Below, in pieces: positions 4,645-6,535 of a stretch of 6,535 nucleotides of DNA (its first letter is position 1; every line of letters starts with the position of its first letter). The notes under the pieces were generated by a model that searched no databases, was not told the DNA's origin, and saw nothing but the letters and a program-made list of their open reading frames with translations. The stretch covers positions 1 to 6,535 of the forward strand of contig JAOUPL010000066.1 of NCBI GenBank assembly GCA_029879825.1. The letters are read 5' to 3'. A program made the translations under genes and the position numbers. Source of the stretch: Candidatus Bathyarchaeota archaeon. GTDB taxonomy: Archaea; Thermoproteota; Bathyarchaeia; Bathyarchaeales; Bathyarchaeaceae.

Positions 4645-6535
4645 ATGAGCATCGACTATTCAAAAATCGGTTTGAAGGCAGGACTCGAGGTACATCAACA
4701 GTTAGACACAGCAGCTAAGCTTTTCTGTTCTTGTAAACCTCAACTTTTCAAGGGAGAACCCGAGGTTACCTTTCTCAGAAGATTAAGGCCAACCCAAAGC
4801 GAGCTTGGCCAAGTTGACCCAGCGGCTTTATTCGAGTTTCAGAAAGGAGTGAAGATACTTTACGAAGCCACCGGAGAAACAGCATGCCTTGTGGAAATGG
4901 ATGAAGAACCTCCCCGCGACCTTAATCGAGAGGCTGTGGAAATCGCTCTCATCGCCGCCCTCATGATGCAAGCCAAACCCGTAGACGAAATTCACGTTAT
5001 GCGCAAAACAGTCATAGACGGATCAAACACAACAGGGTTCCAACGAACATGCGTCGTAGCCTTGAATGGAGAAATCAACATCAAGGGAAAGAAGGTGCCT
5101 ATCCAACACGTAAGCCTTGAAGAAGACGCCGCCAGAAAAATGGGAGAAGAGGCCCGGATCATTAGATACCGCATCGATCGCCTCGGAATCCCCCTAATCG
5201 AGGTTACGACAGCCCCGGTTGTTTATTCTCCTCAAGAGGCGGAAGAAACAGCCCTAACTATTGGAAGAATCTTGAGAGCTACCGGTAAAGTTAGACGAGG
5301 TTTGGGAACAATTCGTCAAGATCTAAACATTTCAATTCGAGATGGCGCTCTGATAGAAATAAAGGGTGTTCAAGAACTAGATTTGGTTTCTCGAGTCATT
5401 GAAAACGAAGTTCAGCGTCAACTTAGCCTTCTAAAAATAAGGGACGAACTAAAGGAGCGGGGGGTGAAGAAAGAAAACATCAAAGAAGAATTTGTCGACG
5501 TCACCTCAGGTTTTAAACAAACAAAGTGTAAAGTTATTCTAAAAGCTCTTGAACAAAACAAACAGGTGTTAGCGGTCAAACTACCCAAATTTGCTGGGCT
5601 TCTCAAGAGGGAGCTTGCGCTTGGTATGAGACTCGGAGCTGAGATGGCTGACATTGCAAGTTTCTGGGGAAGGGTTGGAGGCATCTTTCACACGGATGAA
5701 TTGCCAGCCTATGGTATAACGGTTGACGAAGTGAATCAAATTGGGCGGCTTATGAAAAAGGAACCGCTCGACGCCGTGGTTTTTGTTGCAGACACTTTAG
5801 AAAACGCAACTGACGCCTTGAAAGCTGTGGCGCAGAGGGCAAGAGAAGCCGTGAAGGGTGTTCCAGAAGAGACTCGTGCAGCGAATCCCGATGGAACCAC
5901 CAGATACATGCGCCCGAGGCCTGGGGCTGCTCGTATGTACCCTGAAACTGATGTCCCGCCGATTCAGCTGACGAAAGAATACTTTGAAAAATTGCGGAGT
6001 CGGCTTCCTGAATTGCCTGAGCAGAAATTGAGGCGTTTGATTAAGGAATATGGACTTAACCAGAAGCTCGCGAAGCAGATTTTGGATTCTGAATACGGTG
6101 ACCTCTTTGAGACTGCAGCTAAAGAAACAGAGGTTTCGCCCACTGTCATAGCGGTTGCGTTGACGGAAACTTTGAAGGCGTTGGGACGTGAAGGAATAAA
6201 TGTTGAGGCCATCACTGACAGGCAGTTTAGAGATTTGTTTAGTCTCATAGAGTCTGGAGAAACCGCTAAGGAAGCTATACCTGAAATTATAACGTGGCTT
6301 TCAAAACATGATGGAGCAACAGCGAAAGAAGCCATTGAAAACCTGGGGCTGGCGATGATTTCTCGGAAGGAACTGGAGAGGATCATAGATGATTTGATGG
6401 AGCGGAACAAAAGCCTCGTAAAGGAGCGGGGGAAAGGTGCCTTTGGACCACTTATGGGTATGATTATGAAGAAGGTTAGAGGACGAGTAAAAGCTGAAAT
6501 GGTCAGTGGGATTCTGAAGAAGCGTTTAGAAGAGA
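4645..6535 (+). CDS. gatE: Glu-tRNA(Gln) amidotransferase subunit E, 3' end just outside the window
   Basis: The open frame runs 630 codons from ATG 4645 to the window edge without a stop. GatE is usually about 620-640 residues, so only the last few codons are missing. GatE binds tRNA(Gln), phosphorylates the mischarged glutamate with ATP and amidates it using ammonia channelled from GatD. The GatB/GatE catalytic cradle shows GLEVHQQLDT (13-22), KLFCSC (25-30, C28/C30), DGSNTTGFQRT (125-135), SLEEDAARK (157-165), RLGIPLIEV (179-187) and GTIRQDLNISI (221-231). An AspRS-like GAD insertion, which distinguishes GatE from GatB, lies at roughly 290-405. The family-specific P-E-E-T-R-A segment and RPRPGAARMYPETDVPPI (423-440) follow. 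The C-terminal helical and YqeY-like tail has KHDGATAKEAIENLGL (554-569) and FGPLMGMIMKKVRG (600-613), used for tRNA contact in the family. All motifs are intact. The first third is C-rich in codon choice and the rest G-rich. Confidence 0.97.
   Translation, partial: MSIDYSKIGLKAGLEVHQQLDTAAKLFCSCKPQLFKGEPEVTFLRRLRPTQSELGQVDPAALFEFQKGVKILYEATGETACLVEMDEEPPRDLNREAVEIALIAALMMQAKPVDEIHVMRKTVIDGSNTTGFQRTCVVALNGEINIKGKKVPIQHVSLEEDAARKMGEEARIIRYRIDRLGIPLIEVTTAPVVYSPQEAEETALTIGRILRATGKVRRGLGTIRQDLNISIRDGALIEIKGVQELDLVSRVIENEVQRQLSLLKIRDELKERGVKKENIKEEFVDVTSGFKQTKCKVILKALEQNKQVLAVKLPKFAGLLKRELALGMRLGAEMADIASFWGRVGGIFHTDELPAYGITVDEVNQIGRLMKKEPLDAVVFVADTLENATDALKAVAQRAREAVKGVPEETRAANPDGTTRYMRPRPGAARMYPETDVPPIQLTKEYFEKLRSRLPELPEQKLRRLIKEYGLNQKLAKQILDSEYGDLFETAAKETEVSPTVIAVALTETLKALGREGINVEAITDRQFRDLFSLIESGETAKEAIPEIITWLSKHDGATAKEAIENLGLAMISRKELERIIDDLMERNKSLVKERGKGAFGPLMGMIMKKVRGRVKAEMVSGILKKRLEE

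Noticed and set aside
5964..6410. 148-codon minus-strand open frame, Ser- and Phe-rich
   Set aside because: It is antisense to the conserved gatE C-terminal domains, and its composition is that of a reverse-strand shadow.

Overview
The window is archaeal chromosomal DNA. Three genes show this independently: a GatD/GatE pair (the archaea-specific Glu-tRNA(Gln) amidotransferase), a ribosomal protein S30e gene (archaea and eukaryotes, not bacteria), and a stand-alone Elp3 of the archaeal radical-SAM plus GNAT type. Several genes start close behind a TATA-like box and lack a Shine-Dalgarno (SD) sequence, which also fits archaea. The general look of the proteins suggests the Thermoproteota/Bathyarchaeia side of the archaea. 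That lineage is a guess from sequence style, not something shown here.

Layout, left to right. At the left edge (about 1-114, minus) is the 5' end of a gene I cannot name, leaving the window. Divergent to it is a small class I SAM-dependent methyltransferase (154-708, +). Next is ribosomal protein S30e (759-950, +), then a 109-base gap with T-rich stretches and possible RNA structure. After that come elp3 (1060-2652, +), a family I inorganic pyrophosphatase (2711-3247, +), gatD (3301-4620, +, TTG start) and gatE (4645 to the right edge, +, missing only its last few codons). Apart from the edge fragment everything is on the plus strand. No gap exceeds 110 bases, and I see no tRNA or rRNA gene, mobile element or CRISPR array.

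The identified genes mostly share a theme of translation and its support. S30e is part of the small ribosomal subunit. Elp3 modifies the wobble uridine of tRNA. GatDE converts Glu-tRNA(Gln) to Gln-tRNA(Gln). The pyrophosphatase removes pyrophosphate released by aminoacyl-tRNA synthetases and polymerases. gatD and gatE (24-base gap, SD on both) are very probably co-transcribed. The other genes have gaps of 50-110 bases and may have their own promoters.

This is mainly a conserved housekeeping region and I do not see a clear undescribed system. The points most worth a second look are the unnamed divergent gene at the left edge, a change from C-rich to G-rich coding sequence within elp3 and again within gatE, a possible stem-loop across the S30e stop codon, and small start-codon peculiarities at elp3 and gatD.
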